Source: Butyrivibrio proteoclasticus
Lineage (GTDB): Bacteria > Bacillota > Clostridia > Lachnospirales > Lachnospiraceae
Direction: 5' to 3'
Assembly: GCF_900115735.1 (NCBI RefSeq)
Contig: NZ_FOXO01000010.1
Location: forward strand, 1,694-65,693
Length of the DNA: 64,000 bases
Shown here: positions 52,614-63,097 of the stretch, piece after piece
Layout: every line of letters starts with the position of its first letter
How positions within the stretch are numbered: the stretch's first letter is position 1
Position numbers and translations under genes: made by a program
The notes under the pieces: generated by a model
Database searches by the model: none
What the model was told of the DNA's origin: nothing
What the model saw: only the letters and a program-made list of their open reading frames with translations

Positions 52614-53423
52614 TCATATGAACTTATTAACTGAAATAAACAGTCTGCCTTTTCTGGTGGTGTTCTGCATTCCCAAATATATGAATTTACCATACCCTCT
52701 GACAGAGACTCTGGACCCTTCTTTTAGATCATATCCACCGCTGTATGCGGTTCTGCCATCAATAAATACTGATTCACTTTCTATCAGCTTTTGGGCCTCT
52801 GACCTTGAAAGGTGATAAACAAAAGCCAGTATCGCATCGATTCTCTCTGATGCCACACTTCCTGTTACTTCCTCAAATTTGGGTCTTATATTGCATTCAT
52901 CCGATGTGACTATCTCACACTTTACAGATGTATGCTTTATCCTTATCAGTTCATTACAGATCATCCGGGCAATATCCATAGTTGCAAATACGTATGCCAC
53001 ATCATCTCCGGTTAAGATATCGCCGAGCTGATCTCTTTCTATCCCAAGATTCATAAGTGATCCCAGGTAATCTCTATGGTTTAATTCATCAGCAAACTTC
53101 TTATTTATCGGCCTAATCCTTACGCAGCTACAGACAGATGATTCACTTTTTTCCATCATTAGAAATGTTTCTTCATCCATGTAATCAGGCAAAAAACATA
53201 TCATTGCCCTTTCAGCTTCATCAAATCCGCCATATATAATGTACTTTGCACCGCAGTATTCATGGACATTGGACGACACGCCCTCAGCTGCGAGTATCTG
53301 ATGAAACATAGCAATCTCAGAGACTGACAAAAAATCTGTATGGGTGACGAAGTTGTTCATATATGCCCTTGTGGCAAGATCTCTTACGCGCCCTGCAAGA
53401 AAATCTTTTGTTTTTTCTTCCAT
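52614..53423 (-). CDS. YlmH-like S4-domain RNA-binding protein
   Basis: A 269-residue protein with a YlmH fold: N-terminal region about 1-100, a middle domain to about 185, and an S4 domain (about 190-260; SERIDAILAFVYHLSRSEAQ, ESESVFIDGRTA). YlmH proteins act in rescue of stalled ribosomes. It lacks the usual ylm/sep neighbours. It follows the clostripain gene by 15 bp. Confidence 0.88.
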   Translation of the reverse strand: MEEKTKDFLAGRVRDLATRAYMNNFVTHTDFLSVSEIAMFHQILAAEGVSSNVHEYCGAKYIIYGGFDEAERAMICFLPDYMDEETFLMMEKSESSVCSCVRIRPINKKFADELNHRDYLGSLMNLGIERDQLGDILTGDDVAYVFATMDIARMICNELIRIKHTSVKCEIVTSDECNIRPKFEEVTGSVASERIDAILAFVYHLSRSEAQKLIESESVFIDGRTAYSGGYDLKEGSRVSVRGYGKFIYLGMQNTTRKGRLFISVNKFI

Positions 53424-53438
53424 ATTACTATCCGTTCT

Positions 53439-55901
53439 TTAGTACTTTATTGTTGGTGAATAGTAGGTCTGCCCGAAAATATCAGTGAAGCAGTATGTTT
53501 CAAGAACATCGCCTTCGCCAACAGGAAGATTCATAATGACCATATCGGACATAGGACCTGTCACAGTCATCTCTTCTCCGAGCAGATATGCACCGTTAAA
53601 TGTCTTATCGTATGAGTAAAAATCACAAACAAAGTCTATCTTATCACCTTCTACCAATTCTGTGGCATTTTTAGCAATAGTTTCAGTTTCTCCGTTCTGA
53701 TAATCGCTGCAAGCACCTGCTACATAGCCATCTTCATTTTCTGAATCAAATACGATGATAAGATTGGTTCTCTCTCCATTGAGGTAGCATGGAACGCGGC
53801 CGGTGATCGCATAGTTATCTTCTGTTCCCTGAACATCAATAACATAATATGCCACGATCTGGTCATCAATAGAAAGCCATGTTTTATCTGACTGCGCAAG
53901 AAGGCATCCGTTGTCATCGATCTCAATCGCGTTGTCGCAGCCAAGCTCCACATATCCTTCTCCATCATCATAGAAGGTTTTATATGTAACATCTTTTACC
54001 TGTTGCCACTGATCTTTTGAGAGCTTGATCGCGTCTTCGCCAGTTGAAGCTTTGGTCCATACAAGCTTCGATGCATCAAACTGATTAGATGCGATGTAGC
54101 CGGCAGCCTGCTCAACATCAAGGCTCTTTCCAAGGAAAGATGTATTGCCCGATGTAAGCCCATCTATGCTGCTGAAATCACTTGATAAAAATGTTGTAAG
54201 AAGCTGCGTTATCATCTCGGCTGATGCACTTCCGCTTCCCTGTGATGACAGTTCGCCAAAAAGTGACGGAACAGGACTTGATGTACCGCCGGATGCAACC
54301 TGACCTGCAACTTCCATGGATGCAAAGTTCTGAATACATTTAGCGTACTCATCATCCATGCCTATCGCGTCATAAGTACTAACCATGGAGTCGACTTTTG
54401 ATGTCTTCTTATATGGGAAGTAGATGGACAAGCCATAAGCATTTGTCATATTTGTGCTTGTTCTGTTGTATTTGATGGCACTCTTTAAAGTCTCCGCAAG
54501 TTCTTTTGACTCATCTGTTCCCATTCGGATTGCAAAGTCCACAAGGTCTATCTGATCTATCTTGGATGATGCTGCAAATTCTCTTGAACTGCTGCGGGCT
54601 GTAGAAACTTCTCCGTATTCATTGCCCTTTATCTTCTCTGTTGTATCTTTTGAAAAATCAGCAAGCTCTTTTGGCACTGTCTGTGAGAGCTCAGCAAGAT
54701 CTATGATTGAAAGAGTCGTCTTCTGACCGGGACAGTTCTGGGCACAGGCATTTGTAAAATCGTCGATTATGTTCTTTCCTATGCTAAGGGTGTCCATTGA
54801 TGTATTCTGTGACAGCTTTGTGAGCCAGTTTGTGTAATACCAGCCAATGCCAGGCTCTGTCTCTTCTGATGCTACCAGGTAATCAGCATAGTTAGAGACC
54901 ACAAGGGCATTCTCAACAGTCGCCATGAGGCATGTATCAAATCCCACAAAATCAAAAGTTACTCCGCCATCTTTAAGGGCTGTATTTATCCCTGAAAGAG
55001 ACATGGAACCTGCTGAAGCAAACTTCTCATCATAGCCGTATCCACCTGTTGATCCGCCGCCATGATTCCAGAAAATAAGATCATATCTGTTTGCAGGGAA
55101 ATTACCGGCTGCCCACTTAATAAAGCTTGAGAGTGTTGACGGCTTTGTCATAGGAAGGTTTCCTATATTATCCTGCAAAAGAGATAGCTTACCATTTTTT
55201 ACCTGATAGATCTGATTGGTTGAGCTTGAGATTACATTGTTCTGCCACTGCCTTGCTCCACCGGTATAGATGATGAGATTTATATTTTCTCCAAGGCTCG
55301 CTGCCATCATCTCCTGGATGTCCTTTGTTGCCATAGCGCTTCTGGATTCAAGATCTGCTCCGCACATGTAAACCATGATAGTAATGACGTCTTCGCCATC
55401 TCCAAGGATTGTTGTGCGTTTAGGGCGTGCATTTTCATCCACTGCTGTGTTTAATTTTCCTGTATTTGCAGGCTCGCTCCAGGCTGCTGAAGATGAGCTT
55501 CCACCTGAATATGCACTGTATCCTCCAAAGAGCTGGCTAAGGGTAGACAAAGCTGAGCCTGTTGAACTTGTTGAAGATACGCCGCTTCCTGTGGTAGTCT
55601 GGCTTGTTGTATTGCTAAACTCAGGCTGTGCAGTTTCCTCCGTTGTATAGCTGTCACCACCTCCAAGGAATGAAGTCAGCCCACCGCCTCCTCCAAGCAC
55701 AAGGATCAAAATGACAATTATCATAAACAGTGGGCTTCTGCCACCTGATCTCTGAGGCGTACCAACTCCCGGATTCTTATTTGAAGATGAGTATCCATCA
55801 GGATTTCCAACCGGTCCTGTTCCTAAAGCTTTTCCTCTTCTATGAACGCCGGAACCGCCCGTTCCTACATTTTTCTTTCTTCCAATTGGTTTATCTGCCA
55901 T
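53439..55901 (-). CDS. Clostripain-family cysteine protease (peptidase C11), membrane-anchored
   Basis: An 820-residue protein. A short cytoplasmic Gly/Pro-rich N-terminus, one TM at about 60-80, a Ser/Thr linker, then the C11 catalytic domain (about 155-530). Catalytic His is in WNHGGGSTGGYG and Cys in FDTCLMA. A beta-rich C-terminal domain follows. Family members cut after Arg/Lys. ATG 55901 has GGGAGGG upstream. It may process surface or secreted proteins. Confidence 0.9.
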   Translation of the reverse strand: MADKPIGRKKNVGTGGSGVHRRGKALGTGPVGNPDGYSSSNKNPGVGTPQRSGGRSPLFMIIVILILVLGGGGGLTSFLGGGDSYTTEETAQPEFSNTTSQTTTGSGVSSTSSTGSALSTLSQLFGGYSAYSGGSSSSAAWSEPANTGKLNTAVDENARPKRTTILGDGEDVITIMVYMCGADLESRSAMATKDIQEMMAASLGENINLIIYTGGARQWQNNVISSSTNQIYQVKNGKLSLLQDNIGNLPMTKPSTLSSFIKWAAGNFPANRYDLIFWNHGGGSTGGYGYDEKFASAGSMSLSGINTALKDGGVTFDFVGFDTCLMATVENALVVSNYADYLVASEETEPGIGWYYTNWLTKLSQNTSMDTLSIGKNIIDDFTNACAQNCPGQKTTLSIIDLAELSQTVPKELADFSKDTTEKIKGNEYGEVSTARSSSREFAASSKIDQIDLVDFAIRMGTDESKELAETLKSAIKYNRTSTNMTNAYGLSIYFPYKKTSKVDSMVSTYDAIGMDDEYAKCIQNFASMEVAGQVASGGTSSPVPSLFGELSSQGSGSASAEMITQLLTTFLSSDFSSIDGLTSGNTSFLGKSLDVEQAAGYIASNQFDASKLVWTKASTGEDAIKLSKDQWQQVKDVTYKTFYDDGEGYVELGCDNAIEIDDNGCLLAQSDKTWLSIDDQIVAYYVIDVQGTEDNYAITGRVPCYLNGERTNLIIVFDSENEDGYVAGACSDYQNGETETIAKNATELVEGDKIDFVCDFYSYDKTFNGAYLLGEEMTVTGPMSDMVIMNLPVGEGDVLETYCFTDIFGQTYYSPTIKY

Positions 55902-56062
55902 AGTTCCCTCCCAGATGATACATACCATTTTCTTTTTCAATTAAGTATAGTATACACTTTTTCAATTATTTTTTTACAGAGTTTCCTTTTTAGGTTCGTT
56001 TTAGGTAAGGGTTTTATTCTAGATTCTGACTTACTATATACAAAACTAAGGAGGAAAAAGAG

Positions 56063-57055
56063 TTGATCATTGTCGATCATTTGACTAAAAGCTACGGTTC
56101 TACCCTGGCTGTAGACGATTTGTCTTTTACCATTGAAGACGGACATATCTACGGATTTCTCGGCCCTAACGGCGCCGGTAAATCAACTACCCTGAATATT
56201 CTTACAGGTTGTCTTGCTGCAACAGAAGGAACCGTCAAGATTGGGGACTATGACATATTTGAAGACAGCAAAGAAGCCAAAAAACTGATTGGATATCTGC
56301 CTGAGATTCCACCCCTCTATGTTGATCAGACACCAAGAGAATACCTGGATTTCGTTGCAGAGGCCAAAAGAGTTTCCAAAAAAGACAGACCTGCAGAAAT
56401 TGAGCGTGTCGCAAAGGAAACCAATATCGATCATGTCCTGGATAAGCCCATCAAATTCCTTTCAAAGGGCTACCGCCAGAGAGTTGGTATTTCTCAGGCA
56501 CTTCTGGGCAATCCACAGATAATCATTCTTGATGAGCCAACTGTTGGTCTTGATCCAATGCAGATCCTGGAAATCAGGGAACTTATCCACAATTTGGGAC
56601 AAAAACACACAGTTATCCTCAGTTCTCACATTCTTTCTGAGGTTCAAGCCATCTGCGACAAGGTTCTTATTATATATAAAGGAAAGCTTGTGGCCTTCGA
56701 CACCCCTGATAATCTGGGAAAAGACTCATCATCAGGCAGTGTTATAGAAATTGGTGCAGATGTTTCCACCGATGAGGCAAAAGAAATCCTTAAAGACATC
56801 CAGAATATAACCAGGTTTGAAGCCTGTGAAAATGATGATGATCACATCCTGAAGCTCCATGTGGAAAACTGCGACGTTACAGATATAAGCAAGGCTATAT
56901 TCCGCGCCTTTGCAGTTAAGGATATTCCTTTGTTTAAGCTGAACCCTGTAAAGACAAACCTTGAAGATATCTTTATGGAGCTCACTTCAGAATCAGATGA
57001 AAACAACATTATAACTTTGGAGGAAAAAGAAATTGATAGCAGTATTACGGCATGA
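56063..57055 (+). CDS. ABC transporter ATPase, Gld-type
   Basis: A 330-residue ATPase: Walker A GPNGAGKST, signature LSKGYRQRVGISQALLG, Walker B IIILDEPTVGLD, His switch SSHIL. The C-terminal 100 residues are variable. It starts with TTG 56063 (AAGGAGG upstream). First gene of a four-gene operon with permease, GldG-like and DUF4340 proteins. Confidence 0.92.
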   Translation: MIIVDHLTKSYGSTLAVDDLSFTIEDGHIYGFLGPNGAGKSTTLNILTGCLAATEGTVKIGDYDIFEDSKEAKKLIGYLPEIPPLYVDQTPREYLDFVAEAKRVSKKDRPAEIERVAKETNIDHVLDKPIKFLSKGYRQRVGISQALLGNPQIIILDEPTVGLDPMQILEIRELIHNLGQKHTVILSSHILSEVQAICDKVLIIYKGKLVAFDTPDNLGKDSSSGSVIEIGADVSTDEAKEILKDIQNITRFEACENDDDHILKLHVENCDVTDISKAIFRAFAVKDIPLFKLNPVKTNLEDIFMELTSESDENNIITLEEKEIDSSITA

Positions 57056-57899
57056 GCTTTCGCTATTCTACCACAGCATGACGGGGTATATCTTTGGTGC
57101 TTTTCTGCTCCTTTTCACAGGAATAGGAGCTCTTTTATACAACATCAATGCATCCGTTGCGAATTTCGAATATGTACTGGATTTTATCTCGATCATATTT
57201 ATCGTTATAGTCCCAATTCTCACCATGAGAATTATTTCTGAGGAAAAGAAACAGAAAACAGATCAGCTTCTGTACTCTCTCCCTATAACTTCTACTGACA
57301 TTATTGTCGGAAAGTTTTTATCTCTGTTTGTAGTTTTCCTCATTCCAATAATAATTATTTGTATTTATCCACTAATCTTTGCGCAGTTTGGGGATGTGTA
57401 TCTGCCTACTTCATACGGCTCAATGATTGCTTTTATATTTATGGGCATGGCACTTATAAGCATGGGAATGTATATTTCAGCGCTGACCGATTCACAGGGA
57501 ATCGCCGCCGGAATATGCGTAGCTTTCATGCTCTTTAATTATTTTTGCGCAAGCCTCTCTGACTATGTTTCAGCAACAGCAGTTGGCGCTCTTATATCTC
57601 TCATTGTTATAGCCGCCATTCTTTCTCTTGTTATCAGATACATGACCAGATCAAACATCATGGCGCTACTGCTCTTCGTAGTTTGCGGCGTAGCTTCAGT
57701 CGTTGTTTACTTTGTTAACTCAGATCTTTTAAACAACCTCCTTCCAAATATTATGAAAAAGATATCACTCTTTGAGAGATTTTCTGTTTTCGTAAACGGA
57801 ATCTTCGACCTTACAGGAATTGTTTATTACATCAGTGTAATCGTATTTTTCCTGTTTTTATGTGTTCAGGCCCTTGAAAAGAGGAGGTACAACGGATGA
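57033..57899 (+). CDS. ABC permease, GldF-like
   Basis: A 288-residue membrane protein with about six TM helices (starting FLLLFTGIGALLYN) and a cytoplasmic EEKKQKTDQLLYSLP loop. TTG start at 57033 with GGAGG upstream, overlapping the ATPase gene by 23 bp. It forms the membrane part of the transporter. Confidence 0.9.
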   Translation: MIAVLRHELSLFYHSMTGYIFGAFLLLFTGIGALLYNINASVANFEYVLDFISIIFIVIVPILTMRIISEEKKQKTDQLLYSLPITSTDIIVGKFLSLFVVFLIPIIIICIYPLIFAQFGDVYLPTSYGSMIAFIFMGMALISMGMYISALTDSQGIAAGICVAFMLFNYFCASLSDYVSATAVGALISLIVIAAILSLVIRYMTRSNIMALLLFVVCGVASVVVYFVNSDLLNNLLPNIMKKISLFERFSVFVNGIFDLTGIVYYISVIVFFLFLCVQALEKRRYNG

Positions 57900-59377
57900 T
57901 CAGCATAAAGAATTCTCTTAATAGTGCACTTAATAAAAATAAGGAGGCTCTCACCAGTAAGACTGCAAAGATCGGAAGCTACAATTTCCTCATCACAGTC
58001 ATTGTCCTTCTGATACTTATTGGTGTAAACGTGCTTTTTAGCGCTCTTCCATCTACTATCACTCAGTTTGACATATCTGCAGCGCAGCTTTACTCCCTGA
58101 CTTCCTCAACAAAGGTAGTTGTAAACAATCTGGAAAAAGATGTGACTATTTACTGGATCGTTCAATCAGGCCAGGAAGATTCAGTAATTGAAAAGCTTCT
58201 TGATGTATACGACGATATGTCAGAGCACATCACTGTCGTAAAAAAGAACCCTGATGTGTATCCTACTTTTGCACAGCAGTACACTGAGGACTATGTTTCC
58301 AACAACTCACTGGTGGTTGAATGCGGCGATAAATACAGGTTCATCAGCTACAACGACATCTATGAAGTCGATTCCTCAAGTTATTACATGACAGGCTCTG
58401 CCTCTTCAAGTTTTGATGGTGAAAGTGAAATAACTACAGCTATCGATTATGTGGTTTCCGAAGATCTCCCTAAGGTTTATGTCCTTACAGGACACGGAGA
58501 AAGTGAGCTGTCTTCAACTTTCACTGACAGCCTTGAAAAAGCAAATATTGAAACTGAGGAGTTTTCTCTTTTAAATGTTGATGAAATACCTGAGGATGCG
58601 GATATGATCCTCATAAATTCACCAACTAGTGATCTTTCTTCTGAAGAAGTAACAATGCTTGAAGACTATATAGAAAACGAAGGGCACCTTCTTGTTCTAT
58701 CCGGTCCTCTTCAGGATGATACAGATCTTTCTAACCTTCGTGGCATTATCGAAAGCCTTGGCGTATCTATAAATGATGGTGTTGTAATAGAAGGAAACAG
58801 GGATTACTATGCTTTCTCCCAGCCGTATATTCTTTTACCTGAAATAGAGTCATCTGACATTACAGATGCGCTTATCAATGAAAAGAGCAATGTTATTGTA
58901 CCTATCGCTTCAGGCCTTAATGTAGACAGTTCATCAAGTTCTTACACTGTCACATCTCTTTTGACTACATCTGCTGATTCATTCTCAAAGATTGCAGGCT
59001 ATTCACTTGAGACATATGAAAAAGAGGATGGCGATATCGACGGACCATTTTCACTGGCTGTGTCTGTAGCAAGTGAGTTAACTGACGGAAAGCTTGTCTG
59101 GGTTGCATCTGATGTAATGCTGGATGATGGATATAACTCCTACTCTTCAGGCGCCAATGTGGACTTTATCATGAACTCAATTTCATGGATGATTGGCGAA
59201 GAGGAGACAATCTCAATCAGATCAAAGTCTCTTGACTACAACTATCTGACCATCAGCGAGACTGCAGCAAAACGTATTAAGATCATAATGATCTTCATCC
59301 TTCCTATTGGCTATCTGGTTTACGGAATAGATGAGGTATTCAGAAGAAGGAAGGAGGGAAAAGCAGTTGAAGCGTAA
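57896..59377 (+). CDS. GldG-like ABC-associated protein
   Basis: A 493-residue protein with TM helices at about 29-50 and 458-478 and a long extracytoplasmic region (about 52-455) with a GATase-like pattern (YVLTGHGESELSS, EGHLLVLSG). It overlaps the permease gene by 4 bp. Homologs are called GldG. Their substrate is unknown; in gliding bacteria they act in motility, but many non-gliding Firmicutes carry the operon. Confidence 0.88.
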   Translation: MISIKNSLNSALNKNKEALTSKTAKIGSYNFLITVIVLLILIGVNVLFSALPSTITQFDISAAQLYSLTSSTKVVVNNLEKDVTIYWIVQSGQEDSVIEKLLDVYDDMSEHITVVKKNPDVYPTFAQQYTEDYVSNNSLVVECGDKYRFISYNDIYEVDSSSYYMTGSASSSFDGESEITTAIDYVVSEDLPKVYVLTGHGESELSSTFTDSLEKANIETEEFSLLNVDEIPEDADMILINSPTSDLSSEEVTMLEDYIENEGHLLVLSGPLQDDTDLSNLRGIIESLGVSINDGVVIEGNRDYYAFSQPYILLPEIESSDITDALINEKSNVIVPIASGLNVDSSSSSYTVTSLLTTSADSFSKIAGYSLETYEKEDGDIDGPFSLAVSVASELTDGKLVWVASDVMLDDGYNSYSSGANVDFIMNSISWMIGEEETISIRSKSLDYNYLTISETAAKRIKIIMIFILPIGYLVYGIDEVFRRRKEGKAVEA

Positions 59378-60782
59378 AAAAACTCTTATTATATTATGTG
59401 CACTTCTCGTGCTCATTATCGGCGGGATAGTTATAGTAAATGCCGTCGAAAAGCATGTTGAAAGCATTTCAACTATCGATGAAGTTGTTTATGCCTCAGA
59501 CGCTGAAAGTCTGACAGAGATTAAATGGACTTTTGAAGATAAGACACTGGACTTCATAAAAACCGATGATGTATGGACTTATTCAGGTGATGATTCTTTT
59601 CCTGTAGATCAGGAGGAGATTTCTTACCTGATAGAAAACTTTGCAGAAGTGCATGCGAGTTTCATTATTGAGGATGTTGAAGATTACAGCCAGTACGGTC
59701 TTGATGATCCTGAGGCAGAGATCACATTTGTGACTTCGGATGGAGAAACTACTCTCTCCTGCGGAACTTTTTCAACTATGGATTCAAAACGATATATCTC
59801 CATAAACGGCGGAACCGTATATCTTATTGACGATGACATTGAAGAATATCTTTCTTCTGAAAAGGATGACTATCTTGATAACGACGAGATTCCTTATTAC
59901 CAGCAGATTGAATCTGTTGAACTTACAGGAGATAGTAACCTTTCGCTGATATATGAGGAAGATGCTACATATGACTATACTACAAGCTATAACTATTATT
60001 TAAAGGATGGCGATACTTACCTTCCTCTTTCTGACTCTTTTGTCACAAGCTTTTTGGGGTATTTCACTCATATAACATTTTCTGATTACGTCACATACTG
60101 TGTCACTGACGAAGAGCTCTCTAACTGGGGATTTGATGCACCTTCTTTGACCATACATGTAAAGGGATATGGCTACGACACAGACTTCACTGACGACAAT
60201 GACCTGGGTGAAGAGGAAGATCACTATCTGTACTTTAAGAAGATTGATGATGAGACTATTTATCTAAGAGTTGATGAATCACAGATCATTTACTCATATA
60301 CTGCTGAGGATTACGAAACTCTGACAGGCTATGATTATGAATCACTTCGCCCGACAGCAGTTGTTGATATCTCTGCATCACAGGTTCAGACCATTACAGC
60401 AAGCATAGATTCTGATCAGTACATTATTGATGCGGAAACAATCGATGACATCGTTACCTATACAGTTAATGGTTATGAAATCGAGGGAAGTACAATCGTA
60501 AGCGACATCACCTCTCTCAGCGTAAAAGAATTTGATTCTACTAATGCTTCAGGCACTGAAGAGTTCTCTGTCACTATTGTTCTTAACGATGAAGCTAATA
60601 CTTCTCTGGCAATTTCTCTTTATAGAGTTGACGGTGACAGCTGCCTTGTAACTCTTAATGGAGAGACTCTTGGTCTCGTAGACAGAAGCCAAATGTCCAC
60701 CCTAAAAGAGGATTTCATCACCACAATGCTCAATTTAGGAAAAGAAAGTACTGACGAAGCCAATCAGGAAATTTCAGATTAA
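59367..60782 (+). CDS. DUF4340-domain protein of the Gld operon
   Basis: A 471-residue protein. TM at about 7-27, then an acidic extracytoplasmic region holding DUF4340-like segments (KTDDVWTYSGDDSFPV). TTG 59367 is chosen for its AAGGAGGG, although the frame opens at 59331. It overlaps the GldG-like gene by 11 bp. It is always last in such operons. Confidence 0.85.
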   Translation: MKRKKTLIILCALLVLIIGGIVIVNAVEKHVESISTIDEVVYASDAESLTEIKWTFEDKTLDFIKTDDVWTYSGDDSFPVDQEEISYLIENFAEVHASFIIEDVEDYSQYGLDDPEAEITFVTSDGETTLSCGTFSTMDSKRYISINGGTVYLIDDDIEEYLSSEKDDYLDNDEIPYYQQIESVELTGDSNLSLIYEEDATYDYTTSYNYYLKDGDTYLPLSDSFVTSFLGYFTHITFSDYVTYCVTDEELSNWGFDAPSLTIHVKGYGYDTDFTDDNDLGEEEDHYLYFKKIDDETIYLRVDESQIIYSYTAEDYETLTGYDYESLRPTAVVDISASQVQTITASIDSDQYIIDAETIDDIVTYTVNGYEIEGSTIVSDITSLSVKEFDSTNASGTEEFSVTIVLNDEANTSLAISLYRVDGDSCLVTLNGETLGLVDRSQMSTLKEDFITTMLNLGKESTDEANQEISD

Positions 60783-60792
60783 AATATAAGAA

Positions 60793-60841
60793 AAAAGAAC
60801 TCCTTGCTGTATGCTTGCCATACATACCATGGAGTTCTTTT
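60793..60841. terminator. Terminator of the Gld operon
   Basis: Perfect 11-bp arms (60793-60803 and 60831-60841) with a TTTT tail and a 27-base loop. It is shared with the convergent aldo/keto reductase gene. Confidence 0.85.
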
Positions 60842-60859
60842 ATTTATGTCTTATTTAGA

Positions 60860-61987
60860 TTATTTTTCAAATTCTGATGCAACTTTTTTAAGAAGACTTC
60901 TGATCTCTAAATGCTGTGGACATACATTTTCGCAGCCGCCACATTCTATACAATCGCTTGCCTTGCCTGCACCATCGGTTGTTAAAAGATCGTAGTACAT
61001 TTTCTGGTTCCAGTCATTGAAGACATTTTTTGTATTAAGACATGCAAATAATTCAGGAATCTTAATATTCATCGGACAATGATTTTCCTCTACGCAATAA
61101 TGGCATGCTGTGCAAGGGATCATATCCAGTCCTTTGTAGATAGCTGTTACCTTGGCAACTGCTCCCATCTCTTCCTCTGAAAGAGGTTTGAAATCCTTCA
61201 TGAAAGATACGTTGTCTTTCATCTGCGCCATATCGCTCATACCTGAAAGTACAACACGGATTCCTTCCTGGCTTGCAGCAAATCTGATAGCATAGCTTGC
61301 ATTTGAAAGCTTAGATGGCATTTCATCAAAAACTTTCTGTGCCTCGTCAGGAAGCTTTATAAGGCTTCCGCCCTTTACAGGCTCCATAACGATACCAGGC
61401 TTGCCGTGCTTTCTGCACACTTCAAGGCACTTACGGCTCTGAACAGAAGCATCATCATAATCAACATAGTTTAACTGAATCTGAACGATCTCAACGTCAG
61501 GATATGTAGTAAGTATTTTATCAAGAACCTCAGGCTTATCATGGAATGAAAGACCTACATGCTTGATCTTTCCTTCTTTTTTAAGATCAAATGCAGTCTC
61601 ATAAGCTCTGCATTTTTTGAAGTGCTCAAAATTTGTAGCATTCTGAGCGTGCATAAGGTAGAAGTCAAAATACTCAACGCCACATGCATCAAGCTGACTC
61701 TGGAAAAATGGTCTTATATCTTCTTCCTTATGGAAATAGGGTTCTGTGAGTTTGTCTGTTAAAAGATATTTCTCTCTCGGATATCTGCTTGTAAGAGCCT
61801 CCTTTATTGCCAGCTCTGATTTTCCGTCAATATATCCGTGTGCTGTATCAAAATAGTTGAATCCATTATCGATAAAATAATCAGTCATTTCTTTGAACTG
61901 TTCAATATCAACTTCTGAGCCGTTCATAGGAAGTCTCATGCATCCAAAACCGAAAAATGTCTTTATCTGTGGAAAAGAGTTGTCCAT
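60860..61987 (-). CDS. Aldo/keto reductase with C-terminal 4Fe-4S domain
   Basis: A 375-residue protein. The AKR barrel has FDTAHGYIDG (catalytic Asp/Tyr), LTDKL and YLMHA. The C-terminal ferredoxin-like part holds CTACHYC and CIECGGCENVCP. It is expected to reduce carbonyls with electrons from ferredoxin or NAD(P)H. ATG 61987 has GGAGGG upstream. Confidence 0.93.
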   Translation of the reverse strand: MDNSFPQIKTFFGFGCMRLPMNGSEVDIEQFKEMTDYFIDNGFNYFDTAHGYIDGKSELAIKEALTSRYPREKYLLTDKLTEPYFHKEEDIRPFFQSQLDACGVEYFDFYLMHAQNATNFEHFKKCRAYETAFDLKKEGKIKHVGLSFHDKPEVLDKILTTYPDVEIVQIQLNYVDYDDASVQSRKCLEVCRKHGKPGIVMEPVKGGSLIKLPDEAQKVFDEMPSKLSNASYAIRFAASQEGIRVVLSGMSDMAQMKDNVSFMKDFKPLSEEEMGAVAKVTAIYKGLDMIPCTACHYCVEENHCPMNIKIPELFACLNTKNVFNDWNQKMYYDLLTTDGAGKASDCIECGGCENVCPQHLEIRSLLKKVASEFEK

Positions 61988-62088
61988 CGCTTGCCCTCCG
62001 AACATTTATAAAAATATGAAATTATTAGCCTACCCTATTAAATTTTATCATAGACAAATATTCAATTAGTATCCTTTTTTGTCATATT

Positions 62089-62128
62089 AAAGAGATTATT
62101 TATTAAGATGTAATAATCTCTTTATAAT
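62089..62128 (+). promoter_or_regulatory. Hairpin and -10 element before the PAS-GGDEF gene
   Basis: Perfect 12-bp arms (62089-62100 and 62112-62123) with TATAAT at 62123-62128. It could be a terminator or an operator overlapping the promoter. The hairpin partly overlaps the -10. Confidence 0.45.
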
Positions 62129-62199
62129 TGCGCTCCTTTACCATGCTAAAATTAATCTGAACTATTGTAGGTAATTCTCCAGATAAAAATAAGAAGACT

Positions 62200-63069
62200 A
62201 TGGAACAAATAAGTGAATCTGATTTACTAAATAACTTGATGACTCTGATTCCTGCCGGTATTTTTTGGAAGGACACAGACAGACGATTCCTTGGCGCCAA
62301 CCAGATGTTTTTGGATTATTACAATCTAAAATCAGTTGATGAAATAATCGGTAAAACTGATGAAGACATGGGTTGGCATATTGATCCTGTGCCATTTAGA
62401 AATGTTGAGCTCAGGGTTATAGGTAACGGAGAATCTGTTCTTAACGTCCCCGGACAATGCATAGTTCAGGGAAGAGTTCGCAATATAAGAGCTTCCAAGT
62501 GCCCTCTTTTTTCTGATGGAAAGATTGTAGGGCTTATTGGTTATTTTTTGGATGTTACCGATGCTGTTCAGGAACAGACAAGGCTCTCTGCTCTCTCGCA
62601 GACAGATGAGCTCACTGGTGTTTTGAACCGCAGAGCTTACACTGAAATTGTGCTCCAGTATGAAGAACAGTACAAACAGAATCATACTGATTTTGTTTTA
62701 TACATGATAGATCTGGATGATTTTAAATCTGTAAATGACGACTACGGTCATGAATATGGCAATCTTGTTTTGCAGTCGATCTGTAAAAGCCTTACTGTTG
62801 CTGCATCTGATAACTGTGTGCTATTTAGATACGGGGGCGATGAATTTGTTGTACTTCATCAGCTTCAGTCAGAAAATGAAATAGAATTACTTCAAAAGCG
62901 CTTCATCAGAGCCATTGATAGCCCTAGAAATCTGGATGGCGTTAAGTTTACGGTAAAGGCTTCCGTTGGACATGCACTTTACTCCGAAACGACCTCTCTT
63001 CTATCTCTTATAGAACTTGCAGACAAAAGAATGTATGAAATGAAAAAACAACATAAAGCATCAAGATAA
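62200..63069 (+). CDS. PAS-GGDEF diguanylate cyclase
   Basis: A 289-residue soluble protein: N-terminal PAS (residues about 8-125; GIFWKDTDRRFLGANQ) and GGDEF at about 135-285 (QTDELTGVLNRRAYT, RYGGDEF). It should make cyclic di-GMP in response to a small-molecule or redox signal. No RxxD I-site is seen. AAGAAG precedes the ATG. A terminator follows. Confidence 0.92.
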   Translation: MEQISESDLLNNLMTLIPAGIFWKDTDRRFLGANQMFLDYYNLKSVDEIIGKTDEDMGWHIDPVPFRNVELRVIGNGESVLNVPGQCIVQGRVRNIRASKCPLFSDGKIVGLIGYFLDVTDAVQEQTRLSALSQTDELTGVLNRRAYTEIVLQYEEQYKQNHTDFVLYMIDLDDFKSVNDDYGHEYGNLVLQSICKSLTVAASDNCVLFRYGGDEFVVLHQLQSENEIELLQKRFIRAIDSPRNLDGVKFTVKASVGHALYSETTSLLSLIELADKRMYEMKKQHKASR

Positions 63070-63094
63070 GACCTCCCGTGCGAGAGGTCTTTTG
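63068..63094. terminator. Terminator shared by convergent genes
   Basis: Perfect 8-bp arms (63068-63075 and 63084-63091) with a TTTT tail lie between the GGDEF gene and the convergent ABC ATPase gene. Confidence 0.8.
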
Positions 63095-63097
63095 ATA

